A DNA stretch of 64,000 nucleotides from Devosia yakushimensis (GTDB lineage Bacteria > Pseudomonadota > Alphaproteobacteria > Rhizobiales > Devosiaceae). The notes under the pieces are model-generated. The model made no database searches. It had not been told where the DNA came from and was given only the letters and a program-made list of their open reading frames with translations. Below, in pieces: positions 43,363-52,099 of this stretch. The stretch covers positions 1,426,001 through 1,490,000 of the forward strand of contig NZ_BSNG01000001.1 of the NCBI RefSeq assembly GCF_030159855.1. Reading direction: 5' to 3'. Positions within the stretch are counted from its first letter, which is position 1; every line of letters begins with the position of its first letter. The translations under genes and the position numbers were made by a program.

Positions 43363-45441
43363 ATGATTCAAGCGATTGTTTTCCTGCCCCTTATCGGCGC
43401 GTTGATCGCCGGGCTGCTGGGGCGCACCATCGGGCACCGCCCCAGTGAGTACATCACCACGGGGCTCCTGCTGGTTGCTGCTGTCCTGTCCTGGGTTGTC
43501 TTCCTGCCGGTCGCCTTTGGCGGCGGGCTGGCTGGCGCTGTGACCGACGGCCACACGGCCGTGCTCAAGGTCGAGATCATGCGTTGGATCCAGGTCGGCG
43601 ACATGGACCTGCGCTGGACGCTGCGCGTTGACACGCTCACCGCCATCATGCTGGTCGTGGTCAACACGGTCTCGAGCCTGGTGCATGTCTATTCCATCGG
43701 CTACATGGCAGACGATCCGCACCGCAACCGGTTCTTCGCCTATCTCTCGCTCTTCACCTTCGCCATGCTCATGCTGGTGACGGCCGACAACTTCCTGCAG
43801 ATGTTCTTCGGCTGGGAAGGCGTGGGGCTGGCCTCCTATCTGCTGATCGGCTTCTGGTACACCAAGCCTTCGGCCAATGCGGCGGCGATGAAGGCATTCG
43901 TGGTCAACCGCGTGGGTGACTTCGGCTTCGCCCTGGGCATTTTCGGCGCCTTCATGGTGCTGGGCCACATCGATTTCGACGGCGCTTTCCATGCCGTGCC
44001 AGAAGCTGCGACCGCCACGATCCGCTTCCTGTCGTGGGACCTCCACGCCATGACCGTGGTCTGCCTGCTGCTGTTCATGGGTGCCATGGGCAAGTCGGCC
44101 CAGTTCCTACTGCACACCTGGCTGCCGGACGCCATGGAAGGCCCGACCCCCGTGTCGGCGCTGATCCATGCCGCTACCATGGTGACCGCTGGCGTGTTTA
44201 TGGTCGCGCGCTTCTCGCCGCTGTTCGAGACCTCGCCAACGGCAATGACCGTCGTGCTGGTGATCGGCGCCATCACCGCCTTCTTCGCGGCAACGGTTGG
44301 CCTCGTGCAAAACGACATCAAGCGCGTCATCGCCTATTCGACCTGCTCGCAGCTCGGCTACATGTTCGTGGCGCTCGGGGCAGGGGCTTACTCGGCTGGT
44401 GTCTTCCACCTTTTCACGCACGCCTTCTTCAAGGCATTGCTGTTCCTGGGCGCCGGCGCTGTTATCCACGCCATGCACCATGAGCAGGACATGCGGAACA
44501 TGGGCGGGCTGCGGCACAAGATTAAGATCACCTATGTCATGATGCTGATTGGTACGCTGGCGCTTACCGGCGTCGGTATTCCGGGTATTGACTTCTTCTG
44601 GACTGGTTTTGCCGGTTTCTATTCAAAGGATGCGATCATTGAAGCGGCCTATGCGGTCGGCGGCAATACCGGCATGTTTGCTTTCTGGCTGCTTGTCATC
44701 GCGGCTCTGTTCACCAGCTTCTACTCCTGGCGCCTGATCCACCTGACCTTCCACGGCACGCCGCGCCCGGCCGGTCACGGTCATGACGATCATGCCCATG
44801 ACGATCATGCCCATGACGATCATGCGGCGCACGATGACCACGGCCATCACGATCATGGCTCGGCCTATGACCATGCCCACGAAGCGCCCAAGGTCATGCT
44901 GATCCCGCTTTATGTGCTGGCCTTCGGCGCAGTCGTTGCGGGCGCGGTGTTCTACGGCATGTTCTTCCACGATGTGGAGCATATCGAACACTTCTTCGCC
45001 GGCTCGCTCGTGGTCGATCACGAGATCATCGAAGCCGCTCACCATGTCCCGCTCTGGGTCAAGTGGAGCGCGACCATCTCGATGATCCTCGGCTTCGTTG
45101 CCGCCTGGTACATGTATATCCGCTCGCCCGAGACGCCCAAGCGCCTCGCTGCGCAGAACCCGGCGCTCTACCGGTTCCTGCTCAACAAGTGGTATTTCGA
45201 CGAGCTGTACGACCGGATTTTCGTCAAGCCTGCGCTCTGGATCGGCCGTGCCGTCTGGAAGGGTTTCGATGACTGGCTGATCGATGAGAAGCTGACCGAG
45301 GGCCTTGGCCGTCGCGTGCAGAATGTGACCTCCTGGGCCACCAAGCTGCAGTCCGGCTACGTTTACCACTATGCCTTCGCCATGCTGATCGGCATTGCGG
45401 CGCTGTTGACCTGGGCCATCGTGGCCGGGGGACTGATCTGA
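43363..45441 (+). CDS. nuoL: NADH-quinone oxidoreductase subunit L
   Basis: Antiporter-like proton pump of 692 residues with the long C-terminal lateral helix. Key residues are the Glu in FFGWEGVGLASYLLIGFWY and the Lys in MGKSAQFLLHTWLPDAMEGPTPVSALIHAATMV. Residues from about 468 to 510 form an unusual His/Asp-rich loop (HDDHAHDDHAHDDHAAHDDH and on) encoded partly by a 15-base tandem repeat at 44782-44826. The loop lies between antiporter helices and the lateral helix and could bind divalent metal. Confidence 0.97.
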   Translation: MIQAIVFLPLIGALIAGLLGRTIGHRPSEYITTGLLLVAAVLSWVVFLPVAFGGGLAGAVTDGHTAVLKVEIMRWIQVGDMDLRWTLRVDTLTAIMLVVVNTVSSLVHVYSIGYMADDPHRNRFFAYLSLFTFAMLMLVTADNFLQMFFGWEGVGLASYLLIGFWYTKPSANAAAMKAFVVNRVGDFGFALGIFGAFMVLGHIDFDGAFHAVPEAATATIRFLSWDLHAMTVVCLLLFMGAMGKSAQFLLHTWLPDAMEGPTPVSALIHAATMVTAGVFMVARFSPLFETSPTAMTVVLVIGAITAFFAATVGLVQNDIKRVIAYSTCSQLGYMFVALGAGAYSAGVFHLFTHAFFKALLFLGAGAVIHAMHHEQDMRNMGGLRHKIKITYVMMLIGTLALTGVGIPGIDFFWTGFAGFYSKDAIIEAAYAVGGNTGMFAFWLLVIAALFTSFYSWRLIHLTFHGTPRPAGHGHDDHAHDDHAHDDHAAHDDHGHHDHGSAYDHAHEAPKVMLIPLYVLAFGAVVAGAVFYGMFFHDVEHIEHFFAGSLVVDHEIIEAAHHVPLWVKWSATISMILGFVAAWYMYIRSPETPKRLAAQNPALYRFLLNKWYFDELYDRIFVKPALWIGRAVWKGFDDWLIDEKLTEGLGRRVQNVTSWATKLQSGYVYHYAFAMLIGIAALLTWAIVAGGLI
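44782..44826 (+). repeat. 15-base tandem repeat inside nuoL
   Basis: Three in-frame copies of CATGACGATCATGCC (the last ends GCG) encode HDDHA repeats. Further degenerate His/Asp codons continue to about 44880. Confidence 0.85.
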
Positions 45442-47012
45442 TGACCTTCGACAACACCATTCTGACGATCCTGACCTGGCTGCCACTCGTGGGCGCTGCG
45501 GTGCTGCTGTTCACGCCCAAAACCTCGCTCAGTGCCATCCGCTGGATTGCCCTTGGCGTGACGCTCATCGTGTTCGTGCTGTCGCTCGCCATGTGGCAGA
45601 CATTCGATCCGTCCGATCCGGGCTTCCAGTTCGTCGTGAACAATGCCTGGATCGGCGACACTATCGGCTATCGCGTCGGCGTCGACGGCATTTCGGTGCT
45701 GTTCGTGGTGCTGACCGCCTTGCTGATGCCATTCGCGATCCTGGCCAGTTGGGAATCCATCGACACCCGCGTCAAGGAATACATGATCGTATTCCTGATC
45801 CTGGAAACCCTGATGATCGGCGTGTTCACCACGCTCGATCTGGCCATGTTCTACGTGTTCTTCGAAGGCACGCTGCTGCCGATGTTCCTGATCATCGGTA
45901 TCTGGGGCGGCGCGGCCCGTATCCAGGCCAGCTACAAGTTCTTCTTCTACACCTTCACCGGCTCGGTGCTGATGCTGCTGGCCATCATGGCCATGTATTG
46001 GAATGGCGGCACAACCGACATCACCAAGCTGCTGACCCACGAATTCCCGCAAAGCATGCAGCCCTGGCTGTGGTGGGCCTTCTTCGCCTCGCTGGCGGTC
46101 AAAATGCCGATGTGGCCGTTCCATCGCTGGCTGCCCGAAGCCCACGTGCAGGCGCCGACCGCCGGCTCGGTGATCCTGGCCGCCATCCTGCTCAAGCTGG
46201 GCGGCTACGGTTTCCTCCGCTTCAGCCTACCCATGTTCCCCGACGCTTCGGCGCAGTTCGCCAATATCGTCTTCTTCCTTTCGGTCGCCGCCATCATTCT
46301 GACCTCGCTGGTCGCTCTGGTGCAGACCGATATCAAGAAGCTGATCGCCTATTCGTCCGTGGCGCATATGGGCTTTGTCACCATGGGTATCTTTGCCGGC
46401 AATGCGCTCGGCATCCAGGGTGCGATGTTCCAGATGATCTCGCATGGCATCGTCTCCGGCGCGCTCTTCCTGTGCGTCGGTGTCATCTATGACCGCATGC
46501 ATACCCGCGATATCGAAGCCTATGGGGGCCTGGTCGAGCGCATGCCGCGCTATGCCTTCGCCTTTATGGTCTTCACCATGGCCAATGTCGGTCTGCCCGG
46601 CACGTCCGGCTTTGTCGGCGAATTCCTGACCATGATCGGTGTGTTCCAGGTCAATACCTGGGTCGCCTTCGGCGCAGCTTTCGGCGTGATCTTCTCGGCG
46701 TGCTACGCTCTGTGGCTCTATCGCCGGGTGATTTTCGGCGCACTGACCAAGGACAGCCTCAAGGCCATTCTCGATCTCAACCTGCGCGAAAAGATCATTC
46801 TCTATCCGTTGATCGTGCTGACCATCGTCTTCGGCTTCTATCCCTCGCCGATCCTCGATACCACAGCCGCCGCGGTCGACAATCTGGTCACCCACTACGC
46901 TACGGCGGTCGGCCTTGACCCCGCCGTTGCCTTGGCCGACGCGCAAGCGCCACTCGAACATGCCGACCCGGCGACCGCTGCAGAGCCGGCCGCCGAGCCT
47001 GCTGCCCACTAG
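45441..47012 (+). CDS. nuoM: NADH-quinone oxidoreductase subunit M
   Basis: Antiporter-like subunit of 523 residues, 14 helices. The pump Glu is in FYVFFEGTLLPMFLIIGIWGG and the pump Lys in AVKMPMWPFHRWLPEAHVQAPTAGSVILA. The C-terminal tail is Ala/Pro/Glu-rich (ADPATAAEPAAEPAAH) and not conserved. The ATG overlaps the nuoL stop by one base. Confidence 0.98.
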   Translation: MTFDNTILTILTWLPLVGAAVLLFTPKTSLSAIRWIALGVTLIVFVLSLAMWQTFDPSDPGFQFVVNNAWIGDTIGYRVGVDGISVLFVVLTALLMPFAILASWESIDTRVKEYMIVFLILETLMIGVFTTLDLAMFYVFFEGTLLPMFLIIGIWGGAARIQASYKFFFYTFTGSVLMLLAIMAMYWNGGTTDITKLLTHEFPQSMQPWLWWAFFASLAVKMPMWPFHRWLPEAHVQAPTAGSVILAAILLKLGGYGFLRFSLPMFPDASAQFANIVFFLSVAAIILTSLVALVQTDIKKLIAYSSVAHMGFVTMGIFAGNALGIQGAMFQMISHGIVSGALFLCVGVIYDRMHTRDIEAYGGLVERMPRYAFAFMVFTMANVGLPGTSGFVGEFLTMIGVFQVNTWVAFGAAFGVIFSACYALWLYRRVIFGALTKDSLKAILDLNLREKIILYPLIVLTIVFGFYPSPILDTTAAAVDNLVTHYATAVGLDPAVALADAQAPLEHADPATAAEPAAEPAAH

Positions 47013-47021
47013 GAGAGTCCC

Positions 47022-48467
47022 GTGAACTCTGACGTTATCGATTTCGCGAGCCTGGCTCCTGCCTATCCCGAAATGCTGCTGGCAATCGGCGCGATCGTGC
47101 TGCTGCTGGTTGGCGTGGCAATCAACAAAGAACGCTCGCCGCTGGTTTCCTACTTGTCGGTGGTCCTGCTGGCTGTCGTGGCCCTTTTGGTCATGTTCCA
47201 ACCGGTCGACGGCGTGATCTTCAACGGCGTATTCATTGCTGACAGCTTCGCGCGCTACATGAAGGTGCTGGTGCTGGGCGGTTCGGCCTTTGCGCTTATG
47301 CTCTCGCTGCCCAATGCGTTGGAGAATGGCACGCACAAGTTCGAATATGCTATCCTCGTCCTGCTGGCCACGCTCGGCATGATGATGATGGTTTCGGCCA
47401 ACGATCTGATGAGCCTCTATATCGGCATCGAGCTGCAATCCCTGGCGCTCTATGTGCTTGCGGCCATTAAGCGCGATGACAGCAAGGCGACCGAAGCGGG
47501 CCTCAAGTACTTTGTGCTCGGTGCCTTGTCCTCGGGCATGCTGCTCTATGGCGCTTCCTTCCTCTATGGCTTCACCGGTCATACCAATCTGCAGGAAATC
47601 GTCATTGCCATCGCCAATGAAGGCCGCTCCATCGGTCTGATCTTCGGCGTAGTGTTCCTGCTCGCTGGCATCGCCTTCAAGATTTCGGCCGTGCCGTTCC
47701 ATATGTGGACGCCCGACGTCTATGAAGGCGCGCCGACCCCGGTAACGGCCTTCTTCGCCACGGCGCCAAAAGTGGCGGCGATGACGCTGATGGTCCGCCT
47801 GGTGATGGATACGTTCGCGCCCATCTCCCATGACTGGCAGCAGATCGTGATTTTCCTCTCGATCGCCTCCATGGTGCTGGCCGCCTTCGCCGCTATCGGC
47901 CAGAAGTCAATCAAGCGCCTGATCGCCTATTCCTCCATCGGCCATGTTGGCTTTGCCCTGGTGGGCCTCTCCTCCGGCACCCAGGTGGGCGTCGAGGGCG
48001 TGGCGATCTACATGGCCATCTATGTCGCCATGACGGTGGGCCTGTTTGCCTGCATTCTCTCGCTGCGCAGCGAAGAGGGCTATGTCGAAAATATCGATGA
48101 GCTGGCTGGCGCGGCCCAGACTCGGCCGTTCGTGGCCGCCATCATGGCCATCCTGATGTTCTCGCTGATCGGCATGCCGCCACTGGCGGGGTTCTTCGCC
48201 AAGTGGCACGCCTTCCTCGCCGCAATCGACGCCCAGCTCTATGTGCTGGCGGTGATCGGCGTGCTGGCTTCGGCCGTCAGCGCCTTCTACTATCTGCGCG
48301 TGGTCAAGGTGATGTATTTCGACGAACCGGTCCGCAAGTTCGCAGTCGTTCCGGCGGAGCTCAACATCATCATGGCCGTCAGCGGCTTCCTCATCGTCAC
48401 CTATTACTTCACGGTCGGTAGCCCGCTGGCAAATGCCGCGCATACCGCCGCGGGAAGCCTGTTCTAG
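47022..48467 (+). CDS. nuoN: NADH-quinone oxidoreductase subunit N
   Basis: Antiporter-like subunit of 481 residues with a GTG start after AGGAGAG. Features are LMSLYIGIELQSLALYVLAA with the conserved Glu, FKISAVPFHMWTPDVYEGAPTPVTAFFA with the Lys, and IKRLIAYSSIGHVGFALVGL. It is the last nuo gene; birA begins at the next base, so transcription surely continues. Confidence 0.98.
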   Translation: MNSDVIDFASLAPAYPEMLLAIGAIVLLLVGVAINKERSPLVSYLSVVLLAVVALLVMFQPVDGVIFNGVFIADSFARYMKVLVLGGSAFALMLSLPNALENGTHKFEYAILVLLATLGMMMMVSANDLMSLYIGIELQSLALYVLAAIKRDDSKATEAGLKYFVLGALSSGMLLYGASFLYGFTGHTNLQEIVIAIANEGRSIGLIFGVVFLLAGIAFKISAVPFHMWTPDVYEGAPTPVTAFFATAPKVAAMTLMVRLVMDTFAPISHDWQQIVIFLSIASMVLAAFAAIGQKSIKRLIAYSSIGHVGFALVGLSSGTQVGVEGVAIYMAIYVAMTVGLFACILSLRSEEGYVENIDELAGAAQTRPFVAAIMAILMFSLIGMPPLAGFFAKWHAFLAAIDAQLYVLAVIGVLASAVSAFYYLRVVKVMYFDEPVRKFAVVPAELNIIMAVSGFLIVTYYFTVGSPLANAAHTAAGSLF

Positions 48468-49298
48468 GTGGCGGATTTCTCACTGGGTTCAAAAGCGCGC
48501 GCGGCCGGATATCGGCTGCGCGCGTTTGACTCGATCGGCTCCACCACCGCAGAGGCCGTGGCTGCAGCCGCAGCCGGCGATGCCGGCGGCATCTGGTTTG
48601 TGGCTACAGAGCAAACCGCAGGCCGTGGCCGGCGGGGCAGGGTCTGGGTGCATACACCGGGCAATCTGGCGGCAACGCTGCTGATCGTCCCTGACGCTGA
48701 CCCGGCTTTGGCCGCAACCTTGGGCTTTGTGGCTGGTGTCGCCATCGGCGCGGCGCTCGACGCGGTATTGCCCGCCGGGACGGTCAAAATCGGCCTTGAC
48801 GGCGCTGACGGGCTCGGCGGCAGGAGCCGCGTGGCCCTCAAATGGCCCAATGACGTTTTGGCCGATGGCGCCAAGCTGGTCGGTATTGGCCTGGAAGCAA
48901 CCAAGCGGGACGATGGCCGCCACGCCATTGCCATCGGCATCGGCGTCAATGTTGTTGCGGCGCCAACTGATTTGCCCTATCCGGCCACCAGCCTTGCCGA
49001 ACTCGGCGTCACGCGCTCGGCGCAGGATGTGTTCGAGGCGTTGAGCGATGCCTGGGTGGAAGCCTTCCGTCTGTGGGACGACGGTCGCGGCATTGGCGAC
49101 GTGCTCAAGCGTTGGCGCGCTTCCGCTGCCGGCATTGGCGCCGAGGTGGCCGTCAACCAGAACGGCGCCATCGTACGCGGGATTTTTGAAACAATCGATG
49201 ACGCGGGGCGACTGATCGTCCGCGCCAATGATGATAGTCGCATCGCGATAACGGCGGGCGACGTGCATTTTGGGGCAACGGCCAGCGCCCGAAGCTGA
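48468..49298 (+). CDS. birA: Biotin-[acetyl-CoA-carboxylase] ligase
   Basis: BirA of 276 residues with a GTG start immediately after the nuoN stop. It joins biotin to the carrier of acetyl-CoA carboxylase through biotinyl-AMP. The catalytic loop is TAGRGRRGRVW near residue 51, and ALKWPNDVLADGAKLVGIGLE contains the lysine and biotin site. The N-terminal DNA-binding domain of E. coli BirA is absent, so it is a class I enzyme without repressor function. The position after nuoN recurs in related genomes. Confidence 0.95.
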   Translation: MADFSLGSKARAAGYRLRAFDSIGSTTAEAVAAAAAGDAGGIWFVATEQTAGRGRRGRVWVHTPGNLAATLLIVPDADPALAATLGFVAGVAIGAALDAVLPAGTVKIGLDGADGLGGRSRVALKWPNDVLADGAKLVGIGLEATKRDDGRHAIAIGIGVNVVAAPTDLPYPATSLAELGVTRSAQDVFEALSDAWVEAFRLWDDGRGIGDVLKRWRASAAGIGAEVAVNQNGAIVRGIFETIDDAGRLIVRANDDSRIAITAGDVHFGATASARS

Positions 49299-49370
49299 CC
49301 ATCACTATAGCGCGGCGACCGGCAACCAAAGTTGCGACCGGCGCCGTGCGCGAAAGGACTAAACTGACCC

Positions 49371-51044
49371 ATGGCTAAAACCCAAAGGGATGAACTCGTC
49401 TTTGTGCCGCTTGGCGGCGTCGGCGAGATCGGCATGAATATGGGCGCTTATGGCTTCGGCCCCGAGCGCTCGCGCAAATGGATTGTCGTCGATTGCGGCG
49501 TCAGCTTCGGCGGGCCCGACCTGCCGGGGATCGAACTGATCATGGCCAATCCCGAATTTCTCGAGGAGCGCGCCGATGACGTGCTTGCCCTGATCCTCAC
49601 TCACAGCCACGAAGACCATTATGGTGCCGTGCTCGACCTCTGGCCGGGCTTTGAGAAGCCCGTCTACGCCACGCCCTTCACTTCCGCCATGCTGGCCGCC
49701 AAGCGGGCAGGGGATGGCATTGTCGAAAATGTCGACATCACCATCATGCGTCCGGGCAAGCCCTTCACCGTCGGCCCCTTCACCATCGAAGCGATCAACG
49801 TGGCCCACTCGATCCCCGAGTCTAACGGCCTGCTGATCTCGACCCCCGTTGGTCGCGCCCTGCATACCGGCGACTGGAAGCTCGATCCGACGCCCGTCGG
49901 CAATGCGCCCACCGATGTCGCGCGCCTGCAGGCCATCGGCCAGGATCGCACCACACCTTTGGCGCTGATCTGCGACTCCACCAATGCCATGAAGGACGGC
50001 GAAAGCCCCAGCGAAGCCGACGTTGCCGCAACGCTCGCTGCCCTCATCGCCGAGGCCCCGCACCGTGTCGCCGTCACCACCTTCGCGTCCAATGTTGGCC
50101 GCGTCATCTCCATTGTCCGCGCCGCGCACAAGGCCGGCCGGCAGGTGGTCATGTCCGGCCGCTCGCTGCACCGCATCACCGGCATTGCCCGCGAACTGGG
50201 CATGCTCGAAGGCCTGCCGCCACTGCTCGACCAGGACGCCTATAAGAGCGTGCCGCGCGACAAATGTGTGCTGATCTGCACCGGCAGCCAGGGCGAGGCG
50301 CGCGCCGCCATCGCCCGCATCGCCCGAGGGGATCATCCGGTGATCGACCTCAATGCCGGCGACCGCATGATTTTCTCGTCCTGGGCCATTCCGGGCAATG
50401 AGCGCGAAGTCATCGATATCCAGAACCTGCTGATCGACAAGGGCATCGAGATCATCACGCAGAAGGATGGCCTGGTCCACGTCACCGGCCACCCCCGCCG
50501 CGATGAGCTGCGCAAGCTCTACGAATGGACCAAGCCGGACGTGCTGGTGCCGGTGCATGGCGAAGCCATGCATCTCGATGCCCATGCCAAGCTCGGCCGC
50601 GAAGCCGGCATTGCCGATGTCTGCGAGGCCCGCAATGGCGATCTGGTGCGGCTTTTCCCCGAGCCGATGGCTTTCCCCGCTGAAGTGCGCACCGGTGAGC
50701 TCTATCTCGACGGCCTGGTGCTCTGCACCCCGGAGGAAAGCGGCGTAAAAGGCCGTCGGCGCCTGTCCTTCGGCGGCCATATAGTGGTCAGCCTTTGTGT
50801 AAACGGCGCGGGTCATGTCGTTTCCGGCCCCGATCTGGTGATCGAAGGGCTGCCCGAGACCGAGGATGAATCGGTCTCCGAGCTGATCGAAGACACCATC
50901 GCAGGCGTACTCAAATCGGTACCGCCGAAGCGCCGCAGCGATACCGAGGTGCTGAACTCCGCCCTGTTCAAGGGCATCCGCAACGAGGTCAATGCCTATT
51001 GGGGGCGTAAGCCCAACGTCTCGGTCTTCGTCCACCGGGTCTGA
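49371..51044 (+). CDS. rnj: Ribonuclease J
   Basis: RNase J, 557 residues, a metallo-beta-lactamase/beta-CASP enzyme with endo- and 5' exonuclease activity in rRNA maturation and mRNA decay. The zinc motif HSHEDH is at 78-83, further ligands lie in HSIPES and LHTGDWKLD, and the beta-CASP motifs are ICDSTNA and FASNVGRV. VHVTGHPRRDEL precedes the C-terminal part. Complete and normal in length. Confidence 0.97.
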   Translation: MAKTQRDELVFVPLGGVGEIGMNMGAYGFGPERSRKWIVVDCGVSFGGPDLPGIELIMANPEFLEERADDVLALILTHSHEDHYGAVLDLWPGFEKPVYATPFTSAMLAAKRAGDGIVENVDITIMRPGKPFTVGPFTIEAINVAHSIPESNGLLISTPVGRALHTGDWKLDPTPVGNAPTDVARLQAIGQDRTTPLALICDSTNAMKDGESPSEADVAATLAALIAEAPHRVAVTTFASNVGRVISIVRAAHKAGRQVVMSGRSLHRITGIARELGMLEGLPPLLDQDAYKSVPRDKCVLICTGSQGEARAAIARIARGDHPVIDLNAGDRMIFSSWAIPGNEREVIDIQNLLIDKGIEIITQKDGLVHVTGHPRRDELRKLYEWTKPDVLVPVHGEAMHLDAHAKLGREAGIADVCEARNGDLVRLFPEPMAFPAEVRTGELYLDGLVLCTPEESGVKGRRRLSFGGHIVVSLCVNGAGHVVSGPDLVIEGLPETEDESVSELIEDTIAGVLKSVPPKRRSDTEVLNSALFKGIRNEVNAYWGRKPNVSVFVHRV

Positions 51045-51165
51045 TCGCCCGAGACGGAATGTCCCACCGGCAGTTCGCCGGATGGGCTGTCGGAACAGCG
51101 AGGGTGGCGCTATTGTCAGCGCCACGCTCTCGCCTTCGGGGCAGGTGCCCGCTAAGGACCTTCAA

Positions 51166-51417
51166 ATGCAAATTGGCTCGATGCTTGCCGTATTCTTCGT
51201 CATCTGGTGGCTGTCTTTTGTCGCCGTGCTGCCGATCGGCAATCAGAGCCAGGCCGAAGCAGGGACCGAGATTGTCGCCGGTACCGATCCAGGAGCGCCT
51301 GTCAGCCCGCGGCTTTGGCGCAAGGTGGGGCTGGCGACACTCGTCGCCATCATCTTTACCGGTCTGCTGCTCTGGGGCCTGAGCAATGAGACGCTGCATC
51401 ACTATTGGAATCGCTAG
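51166..51417 (+). CDS. DUF1467 family two-helix membrane protein
   Basis: An 83-residue inner-membrane protein from ATG at 51166 after AAGGA. Helix 1 is SMLAVFFVIWWLSFVAVLPIG and helix 2 is KVGLATLVAIIFTGLLLWGL; the short loop contains GTDPGAPVSPRLWRK. This is the DUF1467 pattern. The function is unknown. Members commonly lie next to RNase J or proS in Hyphomicrobiales, as here, so it may share their transcript. Confidence 0.88.
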   Translation: MQIGSMLAVFFVIWWLSFVAVLPIGNQSQAEAGTEIVAGTDPGAPVSPRLWRKVGLATLVAIIFTGLLLWGLSNETLHHYWNR

Positions 51418-51478
51418 GAGCGTTTCCAACAAAAGTGGCAACGGTTTTGCGGTTCGGAAACGCGACAAAGCAAGGAAT

Positions 51479-51799
51479 CTAGCGACGCGCCTTGCCGCTG
51501 GCGTGAACATGCGCCATGACGAGCGCTGCCTCCAGGTCGGCCTCGTTGGCTTTGGCCAGGATTATGGTCGTCCAGCCCTTGCGGCCCCAGGCATTGTTGA
51601 TCGGTTGAAAGATATTGGGCGCGAGCTGGCATTTGAACTCCTGCTCATCCGGGGTCAGCGCCAGATTGGCCGTCAACCCGTCGGCCGCCAGCGTCACAAA
51701 GATGCGATCCACCTTGAAAGCGGCTCGGTCGAAATGCGGCGCCTCTGTCGTGCCCGGCAGCGCCATTGCCAATCGTCTTAAATCCGCTGCCAAGGCCAT
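51479..51799 (-). CDS. MmcQ/YjbR family protein
   Basis: A 106-residue protein of the YjbR/MmcQ family, which has a CyaY-like alpha/beta fold. Landmarks are LALPGTTEAPHFDRAAFKVDRIFVTL-type N terminus, DEQEFKC and NNAWGRKGWTTIILAKA at the C terminus. ATG at 51799 follows a weak GGAAA; the frame is open further upstream but that part runs through a terminator. The function is unknown. It is convergent with the DUF1467 gene. Confidence 0.87.
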   Translation of the reverse strand: MALAADLRRLAMALPGTTEAPHFDRAAFKVDRIFVTLAADGLTANLALTPDEQEFKCQLAPNIFQPINNAWGRKGWTTIILAKANEADLEAALVMAHVHASGKARR

Positions 51800-51824
51800 T
51801 TTCCGAGGTCCGATCTGCCTGAGA

Positions 51825-51854
51825 AAACAAAAAAGCGGGGCACAAGGCCCCGCT
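51825..51854 (-). terminator. Minus-strand terminator of the 35-codon gene
   Basis: A perfect 8-bp stem AGCGGGGC / GCCCCGCT with a 5-base loop; on the minus strand it is followed by TTTTTTG. It lies 31 bases after the stop of the short minus-strand gene. Confidence 0.88.
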
Positions 51855-51884
51855 GGATTGAGTTTGTTCGACAATACGCTGGTC

Positions 51885-51992
51885 TTAGGCGCGCTCTGAA
51901 GCGGCTGCCAACGCTCCTCCCTTGACGTTGTCGACGTCCGGCGGTTCAACCGCCTTTGTTTTATTGGCAGGGACCCTAACAACTTGTCCCAT
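51885..51992 (-). CDS. 35-residue hypothetical protein
   Basis: A short gene from ATG at 51992 to TAA at 51885. It encodes a polar peptide beginning MGQVVRVPANKTKAVEPPD and ending ALAAASERA, with no hydrophobic helix. Support comes from an AGGTGA ribosome site 5 bases before the ATG and a strong terminator directly after the stop, which together frame a monocistronic unit divergent from proS. I recognise no family. It could instead be the coding part of a small regulatory RNA. Confidence 0.6.
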   Translation of the reverse strand: MGQVVRVPANKTKAVEPPDVDNVKGGALAAASERA

Positions 51993-52099
51993 AGCTGTCA
52001 CCTAGATTCTGCATGCCATCCATGCTTGCATCGGATGGACGAGTAGGATTTCAGTGGGCATCAAGAAGACCCTTGAGTCGATACTTTTGTGGAGCGGAA

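Noticed and set aside
44782..44880. Short tandem repeats considered as a CRISPR array
   Set aside because: The repeats are 15 bases, contiguous and in frame inside nuoL, with no spacers and no cas genes.
46227..47831. A 534-codon minus-strand frame opposite nuoM and nuoN
   Set aside because: It spans two real genes and their junction on the other strand, with no motif.
49359..51125. A 588-codon minus-strand frame opposite RNase J
   Set aside because: It is a shadow of rnj, which is intact with all catalytic motifs.
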